Positions 22,303 through 32,169 of a DNA stretch of 64,000 nt are shown one piece after another. Origin of the DNA: Trichobilharzia szidati (Eukaryota; Platyhelminthes; Trematoda; Strigeidida; Schistosomatidae). The notes beneath the pieces are model-generated. The model saw only the letters and a list, made by a program, of their open reading frames with translations, was not told where the DNA came from and did no database searches. The number at the start of each line of letters is the position of its first letter. The first letter of the stretch is position 1. Both the position numbers and the translations under genes were made by a program. The DNA lies in NCBI GenBank assembly GCA_944472155.2, contig OX235275.1:29626865-29690864 (forward strand), written 5' to 3'.

Positions 22303-22537
22303 ATGTGCGTCGGTGGCACAGCGGTTAGGACGCTTGCCGACCATGCACATGGTTCGAGGTTCGACCCCCGGCTGACGCACTCCTTTACCTCACTAAGCCA
22401 GAACTAAAAGCTGGTGAAGAGGAAAGGTTGAGCATGAGGCTAGCAACCCCATCCTGCAACAATAACCACTGCTACAGAAACTTCAGGCCTCTAGCTTGGA
22501 GCCCTATGTTCCACTGAGAACGTGAAGGAATAAAAAA
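22303..22537 (+). mobile_element. SINE-A1, full length with target duplication
   Basis: Begins 'gtgcgtcggtggcacagcgg' with a good A box and B box 'ggttcgaccccc'. The body includes 'gctggtgaagaggaaagg' and the 3' end is 'ctatgttccactgagaacg', 'gaaggaataaaaaaa'. Flanked by a perfect 12-bp duplication, ATCTGTAATTAC (22291-22302, 22538-22549). This copy defines the ends of the family. Confidence 0.95.
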
Positions 22538-22594
22538 ATCTGTAATTACTGCATCAGATAATAACATTGGTAATGCTTTTCTATTTCATAACCT

Positions 22595-22900
22595 TAAGAG
22601 AATGAGACCAGGGAGTACTGGAAATCTGTTTCATCAGTCTAGTTTAGGACTCATCGTTACTACATATCCGTCAGGACCTGAGCTTAGGACCTTCAAGTTA
22701 CAAGGCAAGCTTGTAGACCACTTGTAGAACCGAATTCACTGACCATCTATCTCATGAATTCTAACTATTCTATTAGTTCGTGATTTTAGTACTGAGGGGT
22801 TTCAAACTAAGCTAACGAAACAGCTGTCTAGTAAGTACTTCGTGCTGGTTTTTCAATGTTATTCTGTAATTGATGCCAGTTCGTGATCATATTTTTTGAA
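22595..22900. mobile_element. SINE-B head-to-head inverted copy
   Basis: 22595-22790 is a minus unit ('ggagtactgg', 'cctagtttaggactc', head). 22791-22900 is a plus ribozyme-like arm and tail ('caaactaagct', 'acgaaacagctgtctag', 'tgatgccagttcgtgatc'). Same architecture as 8832-9260. No clear flanking duplication. Confidence 0.75.
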
Positions 22901-22904
22901 GCAA

Positions 22905-23925
22905 GTCATATCCGCCCAAAACTAACTCTTAAGAATGAATGAGGTGATCACCTTAATTATGCACAACTGTTGAATATTACACGAATCACTTTGGTCTATA
23001 GATCAAATATATGTGCATCAAGCGCTTTCAGCAAGTGTGAATTCATTACCAACCATTTAATTTATCATAGAAAATTAATGCAGCTTCAGAATGATTATAT
23101 ATTATATATATTTCACTTCACAGATCAACTTTAGTGAATCGAAACACATTTCATTCACATTTCCTTCCTGCCCCTGCCCCTGACCCTATCCCCCTTTATT
23201 CATTAAATTTATGCAAAATATGTCTAATAAAGAGGAATTCTTTAAGCTCAGTTTTTTTATTTTACATCAGTTTGACTGATTATTCACTTTAACCATCAAA
23301 AACGCTTTTCCTTAAAGTAGGATTATTAAATAGGGAAAAATAAAACGGTTCTTTATGGATTATGAGTGAATATCTAATGAGGAAGACCACTTCCTTCTCC
23401 TCCTCTCCCCCTTTCTCCACCAAGCACATTTAATTTGGGTGGAGAGGTTCAATCGGAAATCCACTTGATGCATAATGATGAGATAAAAAGAAAGAAAATA
23501 ACTGGGCGGGAAATTGAATGAAGCTCATGACGATGATGTTGAGGATGATATATATTCTGTCCAATTCACATACTATATAACAGCCCCTCCTGTAGTATAT
23601 ATATATATATATAAATAGCCTGAGGCAGGAAATTATCACAATCCACCTGATATCTAGGTTTAAAGCAAACGACAAAAAAAATTCCCTAAAGTGTGATAAA
23701 AGACGATAAGATTATTCAAATGAGACAGGGATTAGTTTATTTAGACGGTCAAAAACCAACAACAACAACAACAACAACAGCAACGAAAAAGCAAATAGAC
23801 CATAATCACCTGAATAAATCTGAATTTTATATTACTAATTTAGCTAGATAAATTCTTTTTATGTGATAATAAGTATAGAAAGGCTGCAAAATGAACTGAG
23901 ATTGAATAGGTCACAGGTAATATCT
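22905..23925. other. No gene seen; AT-rich with small tandem tracts
   Basis: Nothing codes convincingly. Contains a C-rich patch near 23170 (cctgcccctgcccctgaccc), a (TA)n run near 23598-23612 and an (AAC)n patch near 23757-23780. Confidence 0.5.
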
Positions 23926-23929
23926 GTGA

Positions 23930-24015
23930 CTGTAGCAGTCAGTAAGTCAGTGGTTTCGAATTTCTCAGGGGAGAGCAGTTCTTTCTTAGTTGCAGGTAGG
24001 CTTTGTTGATGGGAA
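23930..24015 (+). repeat. SINE-C remnant
   Basis: Aligns to the SINE-C head and ribozyme start: 'gactgtagcag', 'gtttcgaatttctcagg', 'ttgcaggtaggctttgttgatggg'. The ribozyme core is lost. Confidence 0.55.
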
Positions 24016-24126
24016 TTTCAAGAGAGATTTAGTCTGCGATATCCTTAAGAGAAGAATTTCAGCATTTTTGAGAAGAACATTTTTCGCAAAAACGCTAAGA
24101 ATAATGTTCTCCAGTCGCTCATTGAC

Positions 24127-24285
24127 CTCGGTGGCACAGCGGTTAGGACTCTCGCTGATCATGCACATGGTCCGAGGTTCAATCCCCCACCGACGCGCAC
24201 CTGATGTCTATGGTCGGCCTGTTAAATTTGGGCTACCGATATCACACGCTGAAAATTTCATACATGTACAATACAATACAATAGA
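24127..24285 (+). mobile_element. SINE-A2
   Basis: Head 'tcggtggcacagcgg', B-box-like 'gaggttcaatccc', then 'cctgatgtctatggtcggcc', 'gggctaccgatatcacacgc' and 'tgaaaatttcatacatgtac', ending in an (AATAC)n-like tail. Confidence 0.82.
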
Positions 24286-24369
24286 AGCCCTAAGGACAAG
24301 ATCTAGCATCTATATGAAAATATCAGTTCACCCTTTGCTGTGGAACCAGGTATATTAGTCTTCCAATGC

Positions 24370-24970
24370 GTATTCTGTTTATAGGCGTTTGAAAACACTA
24401 TCCTGGTTGGCTGGAAAAAGGTTAGAAATGGCTCTTTAAGGAATTCTATAATCGAACAATTTTCCAACACTGTTCATTCTATTTCAACAGACGTCTTCTT
24501 CAAAGTAATCTACAAAGTGGAGAAAAACTTGCCAAAGGGAATACTATTTTGTCTTCTTTGCATTGCTGAAGCTTCAGCCGTTGAGTTAGAAAAACTGGAG
24601 CTATACATACCAAAGAAGATTATTCAACTACTTCTACCATCATAGTAACAGTTTTGTTTACCTGATTTTGTAACTCTTTATAACTCTTACATAATTCCAT
24701 ATTTCCCTTTGTTTCTATGTAATAATCCTGATGACAACTCATTCACTATATTATTCATCTTATTACGTAACTAACTGTAATACACTCACTTACTTATTCA
24801 ACGCCTTTTATATATTGACTAGTAATTGCAACTATGTTTTTGACAACTCATCACTTATGTTACTACCCTCTTTCATAGTGATAATGGTGTATAAATGCAA
24901 ATGTACAGCTAATGCGGAAAATGAATTGGACAAAAAGTGACTATCCTTTGAACTGCTTGTTTTATTTTCA
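24370..24970. other. No gene or repeat recognised
   Basis: AT-rich. Short ORFs only, none with recognisable domains. Confidence 0.4.
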
Positions 24971-24974
24971 CTGA

Positions 24975-25765
24975 TGTATGGATGGGGACAGGACTCCAGG
25001 TGAACATAGACAAGACGGAGGTTATGAAAATAACCAACCAACAACAATAACGACAGTAGCAGCAACATCCAGCGCCAATCACCATCAACGGGAGGGATTT
25101 GAAAGAGGTTACTTCATTCACTTATCCAGGTAGGGAGCATTGTCTCAACTACAGGAGACAGGAACGGACGAGGATGTCAAATGGAGAATCGGGAAGGTGA
25201 GAAACACATTCATCAACCTGAAACCAATCTGGAAATCTTCGTCACTCAACTCAGCATCAACAACAAAATGATTCGGATTTTCAATACAAACGTCAAGTCA
25301 GTCAGTTCTTCTATACGGATCAGAAACTTGGCGGTTGCGTCACAAAGAATATTTCCAACAGCCTGTTGCAGACCTTTATCAACAGCTGTCTTCGCTAGCT
25401 CTATACTGAAGATCAGATGGCCGGAAAGAACAAGAACCAACAAGAAACTATGGGAACAAACAAAACAAGAACTAATCGCCCAACAAATATGCAGGAGAAA
25501 GTGGAGATGGATTGGACACTCGCTGAGGAGGCCGCTGGGTGACATCGCGCGTCAGGCCAGTGCTCGAGTGGAACCCGAAAGGGAAGCGGTGAGTGGGACG
25601 TCAGTGCAAGGGTGACATGGAGGAGATCGTGTGAAGAGGAGCTGAAACAGTATGGACTAACATGTATGCAGGTGAAAAGTACAGCAGAAGACAGAAGTAA
25701 GTGGAGACGTGCAGTTGAAGCCCTATGTTCCACTAGGAACCCAAGGGAACAATAATAATAATAAT
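24975..25765 (+). mobile_element. RTE-like LINE 3' half
   Basis: Encodes, in shifting frames, GLQVNIDKTEVMKIT, PITINGRDLKEVTSFTYPG, KTFINLKPIWKSSSLNSASTTK, RIFNTNVKSV, the SETW-type region, RKWRWIGHSLRRPLGDIARQ, EWNPKGKR-type and SKWRRAVEALCSTRN. The end is 'ctatgttccactaggaaccc' then 'aagggaacaataataataat'. Very close to the copy at 33.8 kb. Confidence 0.88.
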
Positions 25766-25779
25766 GGATGGGGATTACA

Positions 25780-26370
25780 CTTAAATACTGATCTTGATTA
25801 AAGTACGTGACATATATGAATAAAAAGTTGGGATTTCAGTTTCATCTCTACCAGTATTAATCAATAGACTTGTTGGAATTTATGATCCACAAAAGATCAA
25901 TGTTGATTTGTGTGAAATCTAAGTGAAATGGGAATTGTCTTGCACAACAGTTAATGAACAATAAAAATAAAGGGTTACATTTTCACTTGTACTCAAATGG
26001 GGAAAAGTAGGACGTCATAAAAAGCTAGATTTCTATCCTATAACTGACGTATTGATGCTAAGTACATACAGAGATACGAAAACTAAACGCATAAGAATAC
26101 CATTGGGTTTAACGATTCTCACCTTCCAGTGACTCTGATGGCAGCCTGCTTGTAACTTGGGCTACCAAAAACTACCATCTCTCCTTTGTATATATTTTAT
26201 CTCGTTAGGTTTGTTTTAATTGATTAAGATATAACTTCTAATGGTATTATCTACTCTTGTGTGTTTTTAAAATGTTTACAAGTTCCTACTAGACTTGAGG
26301 GAAGGTCTGATTGTGAGTGGTAACGTGAGATAACTGTTCTAAAGTTATGTCCTTGGGTTTTAAAATCTAC
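25780..26370. other. No gene or repeat recognised
   Basis: AT-rich sequence without coding signal. Confidence 0.4.
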
Positions 26371-26373
26371 TTC

Positions 26374-26575
26374 TGTGCGTCGGTGGCACAGTGGTTAGGA
26401 CTCTCGCCGACCATGTACATGGTCCGGGTTTCGATCCCCTGCCGACGCACACCCGATATCTATGGTCGGCCTGCGAAATTTGGGCTACCGATATCCATGC
26501 TGAAAATTCCATACTTCTACTGAAAATACGGTGTGGCATCAAGCTGTAAATCAAAATAAAAAAAATAAAAATAAA
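26374..26575 (+). mobile_element. SINE-A2, full length
   Basis: Starts 'gtgcgtcggtggcacagtgg'. B-box-like 'gggtttcgatccc'. Then 'acccgatatctatggtcgg', 'gggctaccgatatcc', 'atgctgaaaattccatac', 'ggtgtggcatcaagctg' and an A-rich (AAAAT)n tail. Best full-length example of the CR1-tailed subfamily. Confidence 0.9.
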
Positions 26576-26989
26576 TATTACAATTGGCTTCTAACTAGAT
26601 ATTATGAATTTAACTTAAAAATTCTCCTTTGAGTCACATATAATAGAAAAGATGTTCAGCGAAGAGTTACTGTTTTCAATGATATCATTTTCAAGGTGTA
26701 TAAACGCACTATTCAGCTTCCTGTTTAGCCTGAAACCGATGAAATTCCTTTTCCACCTTTTTTTGTCTGAACTCATCTGTGACCACTCTAAGGTTGAACT
26801 TAATTACCATCACTATTCACTAAATTCGAACAAGAGGTATGATATGAAAATGCAAAAATGGGAATCACTGCCTTCCTGGAGTTACATCCAATGTCGCTGT
26901 ATTCACAATGTTTACAACAGGTTCACTGGAAGACTGTCAAGCATGCTATTATGATGATGTGTTGAGAACTGTGGTGACAAAATCCTATA

Positions 26990-28090
26990 CGTTGTGGTCT
27001 GAACGCAGAGAACCAGTCTCTGTGTTCTACTGTATGGATGTATAGCTGTCACAAAACGCTGTAAAGACAGCAAAAAGACGACAATTCGTGATTCCAGTCT
27101 ATGTGATTCCATTTAAAAACTCAAAATTACCTCAACAATACCGTTAGCCAACTTTGCAGCCAAGAGAACTTCCAAGTACAAAACAAGTACTGCATTGAAG
27201 AATTCGGTTCACAGAAATTCATCTGTAAGAAGCACTTGATAATCAAGTAGAATATTCACAACAATCTGGGATCAAAATCTCTGTCCACAAGAATCACACA
27301 CCAACGTTTCCATCAAACAGTCCACAATGAGAATGATCCTGACTTCACTCAAACAAAATCACATCGTAAAACGACACATTATCAATGTTACAGGATTTTT
27401 ATCATGAGCTGACATTAGTTAGAGAACCATTGGAAAACCTGGGAGTACTGGACAGCTGTTTCGTCCTAGTTTGAGACTCTTCATCAGTACGCACCCACCG
27501 GGATTCGAACCCAGGACCTTCTGGATACAAGGCGAGCTCGTATACCATTAAGCTACTGGGACCCGATCCAGTAGCCAGCCCATGAATTCTAACTTCTGCC
27601 AATTCACGACATAGCGCGACCCCTAGCCAATGTCTTCCGTGGCGAGTATTTGTCCTCACACCTGACCTGCTTCACCCTACTGGTCACGGCTTCTCACTAG
27701 AACCCCAGGTAACTAGCTACCTGAATAGGGCAAGTCGCTAGTGAGCATCTCATTGATATTCAAGTGTTGGTTTGTAGGGATTTGATTGGTTACAGGATTT
27801 TCATCATGAGCTGACATTAGTTAGAGAACCATTGGAAATCCTAGGAGTACTGGACATTATCAATGTGTCACACCACCACCACCAGAAAGAGAAGCATTCA
27901 AATTATAGATTAAACAAGGAGAAAGACAAATGATAAGGCTTGAATCAATGTATGATATGTAAATGTCAGAAGAACAGTGATGACAAGTGTTGGAGAGAAA
28001 CGGATAATGAATTCCAAAGTTGAGTGAAACATGGAAATGAGGAAGAATATTGTGATTCAATCGTTGGGGAGGTATTCTCCAAACAATCTC
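26990..28090. repeat. Repeat R, copy 1 (split by SINE-B)
   Basis: About 600 bp of repeat (26990-27387 and 27866-28090) shared with 42.57-43.19 kb and, in reverse, 51.23-51.85 kb. Landmarks: 'gacagcaaaaagacgacaat', 'agccaagagaacttccaag', 'aagaattcggttcacagaaa' and 'gagaaacggataatgaattc'. It is interrupted by a SINE-B with a 12-bp duplication. Minus-strand translation of the right part gives a peptide similar between copies (HNILPHFHVS..NTCHHCSSD), which is expected from recent duplication and is not proof of coding. Confidence 0.85.
27388..27853 (-). mobile_element. SINE-B, more than one unit, bounded by target duplication
   Basis: Perfect duplication ACATTATCAATG at 27376-27387 and 27854-27865. 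Read on the minus strand, the insert starts CCAGTACTCC, i.e. within 1 nt of the predicted hammerhead cleavage position (GTC|CAGTACTCC). It runs through the tail, 5' region, tRNA-like head (B box 'gggttcgaatcccgg'), a full hammerhead-like arm and about 60 nt of a second tail. It thus holds roughly 1.15 head-to-tail units. Confidence 0.9.
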
Positions 28091-28099
28091 TCCGATACA

Positions 28100-29455
28100 C
28101 AGACCAAAATACTTTTTGTTGGTCATTACTTGCTTCGCAGTATTCCAAGTAGAAATTCTAGAATTTTGGAAATTTAAGAGCATTGGGTTATGATGATTAA
28201 GGCCGAAGTGAATATGCATATGGGCGACAAGATTAAAATCAACAGACCTTTCATTACTGATCTAAGGCTCTGGTAAAGTGTGCTACATAACCTAACTGTT
28301 AACCAGGTCATCATTCTGTTTCAATCTTCACGGGTGACGACCGACTAATCTTCTGGTAACTAAATGACTGTAGTGAGATGCTGACCTCGGTTTCACACCT
28401 CAGCTAGCAGAACTCAGTGCTAATAATCCGAGAAGCTAGCGACTCGGATTTTTGGCTATTAAATAGTATTCCGTCAATCCATCTGCCCCTATGAACGACC
28501 TGGTTCGACTGAGTGTGAGTAGATTTTGATCTTCCTCTCAAAATGCTCTCTCCATGTCCTATGCCACATTCTTCCTATTCACCACTTGAACGTGGCATCA
28601 TGGCAATTCCTCATAGAAGTGAAAGATTTGCTTGACTACCTTCTGGATCGGAATTCAACAACGGAAAGACCCTGTAGGTGGTAGCCTCTTGCAGCAACCA
28701 CTTGCTTCAGTTTGGAAGTCTGGGCAGTACCTCAACTGTTTCATAAAATATAACATTTTATGTGCAGCATCACTTGGTGACCATTATGTGCTAAGCTTGT
28801 ATTTTGTTTAGCCACGTGAGCCGGAATTTGGTGACCTGTGAATTTCGACTTTGTCTATTCGTGATACGCTCAAACAGTGCCTTTGATCCTTGAGTGGTCT
28901 TGAGTGGTGAAAACTATATTGAAAATGATCCCAATTCCCACAAATGCCTATAATCTATATTATTATTAATATAGATTATTGAAATACGCAACCTCTGTGA
29001 CAAATTTAAACAAATTTCCTTAGAGAAGTTCGGATCAGTTTGTCGAACAAAACATTGATATCACTGATATTAGTTTCGCTGAGATTTTACAAGTATAGTT
29101 TTCACATATGTCTGTTTCTCACTTGCCCTACAATTATTTTAGAACTATTCGACCAAATCTCGATCACAATTCATATGAAATATTATTATTATTATTTAAA
29201 AATTCTTCAAGTTTTGACATGGGAAAGATCATATTGATTCCTAATTCAACTCTTAGTTCTTAATCTAATCTGGAACTAAATAAACTGTCACATCTTCTTC
29301 CCTCTCTCTTCCATCCCTTCTCTTATCAATAGAATATAGGAAAACTTAAAAACGGATATTTGTCTGATATTTTCCCTGCTCTTTGATACTTTACAGAAAT
29401 CCACGAAATCAGTTTTTTCATTGGATGGATATGCGCTAGATTTTTTTTTCGTAAA
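28100..29455. other. Unassigned sequence upstream of the CDK-inhibitor gene
   Basis: No repeat family or convincing ORF recognised. The short minus ORF reaching 28219 largely covers repeat R. Confidence 0.4.
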
Positions 29456-29459
29456 TTCT

Positions 29460-29545
29460 ATCCCATTGGCCGCTTATTGTAATTTTGATTGGTCATGGGA
29501 CTTTGGATATTTCATGCCTACAAAATATTATTAGCCAATCATAAA
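29460..29545 (+). promoter_or_regulatory. Cluster of CCAAT boxes
   Basis: Three CCAAT elements within about 75 bp: ATTGG at 29465, ATTGG near 29489, and CCAAT near 29536. They lie 110-185 bp upstream of the start codon of the CDK-inhibitor ORF. Clusters of CCAAT boxes bound by NF-Y are typical of cell-cycle gene promoters. A T-rich tract with AG ('tttctttctatag', ending near 29590) could be a cis- or trans-splice acceptor. Functional roles are inferred. Confidence 0.45.
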
Positions 29546-29648
29546 TCGTCAACAGAATTTTTGACTTCAGGTATTGATTTCTTTCTATAGTGTGAAAAAG
29601 ACATGAGGACAAACTTATCATCATTCTCTCAGACAGTTAAATCCCAAA

Positions 29649-30825
29649 ATGGAAAAGCAAGCAAATTTATTGATACCTCCTGTACGGTGTTTATTTAGCT
29701 CATTGGAAAATAATTTAAGCAATGATTATCAAAATGATAACGTTGACCCTCTGTATAATTCTGTCAATAACAATAAAAGGGCTCAACAAAAGTTAAAACA
29801 AATATGTCAACAAAGCGTAGAAGACTTTCGTCAACGTTACAATTTCGATTTGAATCTTATGAAATCAGTTGATGAGAATGATGCAGGCATTTATGAAAGT
29901 GATCAAGAAAATCAGCGTGAGAATAATGCACCAACATGCAAATGCACATGTCATGATAATCATCAAAAGCTTCCATACAAACAAACATGGAACTGGGAAC
30001 AGTTAGACTGCAGAAAAGTTTACATCCCTCCATTCTACTTGAACACTGTATATCATTCAGACACTTATTTACACTTACAATCAGAATGCGCTAATGGACA
30101 ATCAGTCCCACCGAATACACCACATAAATCTACGAGGATGAGATCAAGACGAGTTTATCAAACCAACAGATGGGATTCTGTGGATTTATCCACGTCAGAA
30201 GATTCTTTAGTGTTCAGAGAAGTGGATAAGAAGGTGTCACATGCAACAGTTCCAGGAGACTGTATTTCTCTGCCTTCATCACCATCATCATCAGCATTGT
30301 CATTATCACAACTTCACGGCCGCCGAATTCGAAGCCAACTGGACAATCCTAGTTTGTCCATTTCAGTGGAAGATTTGAGTGCTACCCTTGTGAGAAGTCA
30401 AAGTGAAGGTAAATGTGTCCAAACAAATCACCGTCAACATGTCACGAATACAAAAATCAGTCGATTTAGTGTTACTTCTAGCTACTCCATTGATACTTCT
30501 ATTCACAATTACAAAGTATTGTCTATGAAAGCGGTAACTTCCTTGAAACCAGATGAGAAATGTTTCAGTATTCCTTCCATTTCAAGAACATGCTATTTGA
30601 AGCAATTAAAAATTACAGGTCAGTCTTCAGTTCGACTCTTTTTTTTATGTTCGTTTGGATAACATTGTCAGTTTACCGACTCTGAAGTACAGTAATTCTA
30701 CGAAAAAAATTCGTCAAGCTTATTAGGAATAATTACAGTAAATATATCAGAAATAATTAAAATGAATGGTCTCTTGTTATCAAAATTAAAAGTATTTAAC
30801 ATTTCCACTTTCAGTGAATGCATAG
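29649..30825 (+). CDS. Cip/Kip-type cyclin-dependent kinase inhibitor
   Basis: The only long non-transposon ORF. Start ATG is in good context (AAAATGG). Residues 13-16 RCLF match the cyclin-binding RxLF of p21/p27/Dacapo. Residues 43-68 form a helix-like stretch ending RYNFDL, matching KWNFDF. Residues 114-118 WNWEQ match YEWQ, and VYIPPFY (124-130) matches the PEFY segment that inserts into the CDK. So a full CDI domain is present, enlarged by a roughly 40-residue insert with a CKCTCH cluster (97-102). The rest is Ser-rich with basic patches (RMRSRR, GRRIR) and one T-P site (157-158), compatible with a nuclear, phospho-regulated protein that inhibits cyclin-CDK. A likely donor (AG/GTCAGT, exon end 30618) and acceptor (tttccactttcag, 30814) would add three residues and a stop at 30823-30825. 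Unspliced, the ORF ends at 30662 (337 aa). The splice model is inference. Confidence 0.75.
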
Positions 30826-30934
30826 ATTCATGGTTATTAGATAATGAATTAAGTTCACTTTTTGAGTTCTTCCGAGTGTTACGGATGAGTGATGTAGAGT
30901 GTTTGTTATCCAGTAGGTTTATATTGAGTACTTC

Positions 30935-31241
30935 TGTGGTGAGAGCTGGCTGCTAGCCATAGTTGGTAGACAGTAATTGACGTCAATGTTTATGTCCCCA
31001 ATATTGGTCGTGAGAAAATGATGAGAACAAAGGCTTTGCGTAGGCGGATACAGTTAGCATATAGATGATCTGACACAGCCACAAAGAGATGCAAGGTTAA
31101 CTTTCTGTGAGAAACAACCGATTAAAAGACTGTATTTTCTACTAACAATAATCTACAATAATGTACATTAAAATCTGTAAATATGTGTTGATTTTCTTTA
31201 ATAAACGATCTGTTGCCTGACCCTTGTCTTCTATTGTTACA
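30935..31241 (+). mobile_element. Solo LTR, copy 1 (307 bp)
   Basis: Begins TGTGGTGAGAG and ends GTTACA (TG..CA). Flanked by the 4-bp duplication CTTC (30931-30934, 31242-31245). Contains a palindromic CRE, TGACGTCA, at 30978-30985 and AATAAA near the 3' end, as expected of U3-R-U5. No internal retroelement genes adjoin it, hence a solo LTR. It lies about 110 bp 3' of the CDK-inhibitor stop in the same orientation and could donate a poly(A) site. Confidence 0.88.
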
Positions 31242-31249
31242 CTTCTTTC

Positions 31250-31345
31250 GATTTATGGTGTCCACGAAAAAGGAATCTAGGATGCGCATCTCATCCTGTT
31301 TGAAATTAATCAGCCAATATTATATCTCATTGAGTAATGGTGTCG
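31250..31345 (-). repeat. Sm-alpha hammerhead remnant
   Basis: 'ggaatctaggatgcgcat', 'catcctgtttg' and 'tcattgagtaatg' align to the Sm-alpha copy at 22.03 kb. The core is decayed. Confidence 0.6.
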
Positions 31346-31605
31346 CTTTGGGGGTTCGAACTAGTAATGGACTCTTCAGCAGTACTCACTCACTTCTGGG
31401 GTTCAAATCCAAGACCTTCTGGTAACTTATCAGTCTTGGGTCCCAGTGGCTGAATAGTCTACGAGGTTGATTTCAAACTGGAATGTCCTGAGCTAGAACA
31501 CTGGTCGATAGGGATTGAAGATGAGCCCTAAACTAGGCTGACGAAACAGCTGTCCAGTATTCACTGGCTGGTTTTCCAGTGATTCTTTAACCAGTATCAA
31601 CTAGT
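31345..31605. mobile_element. SINE-B head-to-head inverted copy
   Basis: 31345-31430 is minus (ribozyme-arm scrap and B box rc 'ggggttcaaatcc'). 31432-31605 is plus (head, 'gagccctaaactaggctg', 'acgaaacagctgtccagtat', tail). The plus half keeps GAAA and the GTC site. The core before stem II is altered. Confidence 0.75.
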
Positions 31606-31609
31606 GATC

Positions 31610-31920
31610 AAACCGGCAACCAACGTATTTTTTTTTTTATTTTATAGTAATATTGATCGTCTTTTTTATTATTTGCTCTTTTACTATACATACAGATATA
31701 TTTCCTGTATATAAGACAGTGAAATCCCGTATACCGTGTAATAATCCATAAGTGTATGTCGGCATTCAATAAGCTACTTGTGATATAGATAGCCTTTTTG
31801 GATAAATTCTCCTCTGCACTGGGTAAGTTACGGTGGGTTACGTGAAATGCGATTTTTGTTTTCTCTATGTTATTCTCTTTATAGTATAGAAACATAGATC
31901 ATTGTGTGTTTCACTAAGTA
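31610..31920. other. No gene assigned; possible PLE scrap
   Basis: A T-run, then AT-rich sequence. The segment near 31795-31815 ('ttggataaattctcctctgc') weakly resembles the PLE minus-strand copy at 8260-8285. Too weak to call. Confidence 0.3.
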
Positions 31921-31979
31921 GGTTCACTTTACAAAATAGTTACAAATAGATATTGCAGTTGTTATACGTTCATCACAAA

Positions 31980-32165
31980 CAAATGTCAGTTAGAGAGATC
32001 ATTCAAACACAAGCAGGCAACACTGGACGGTTGCTTCGTCCCATTCTAGGACTCTTCATTAGTGTCTGTCTACGATCTCATCCATCAGAGATCGAACCTG
32101 GGACTCTTAGGTTCCCAAATCAAGCTGGGTTGAAATTCAATGGACCCCTAATTCTAACCTTGGGA
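31980..32165 (-). mobile_element. SINE-B copy, degraded
   Basis: Minus copy: 'gtcagttagagagatcattc', 'cactggacggttgcttcgtcc', 'gactcttcattagt', B-box remnant 'gatcgaacctggg'. Ribozyme core not intact. Confidence 0.7.
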
Positions 32166-32169
32166 ACTT

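Noticed and set aside
22303..22380. Possible tRNA genes at the SINE-A, SINE-B and SINE-C heads
   Set aside because: A and B boxes are present, but no proper cloverleaf with acceptor and anticodon stems can be drawn, and each is embedded in a longer repeat with a LINE-type tail or ribozyme.
23761..23780. (AAC)n and other short tandem tracts as CRISPR-like repeats
   Set aside because: Simple sequence only; no repeat-spacer structure, and the genome is animal.
27860..28219. 119-codon minus-strand ORF similar to a 61-codon ORF at 43142-42957
   Set aside because: Both lie in repeat R; similarity follows from DNA identity between copies, frames end without recognisable motifs, and the SINE insertion boundary adds part of the longer frame.
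30762..30956. 64-codon ORF downstream of the CDK inhibitor as a second coding exon
   Set aside because: It starts before the likely splice acceptor and runs into the solo LTR. In the spliced frame a stop comes after three codons.
31608..31895. 95-codon minus-strand ORF as a PLE gene piece
   Set aside because: Only a roughly 20-bp weak resemblance to the 8.2-kb PLE and no RT motif.
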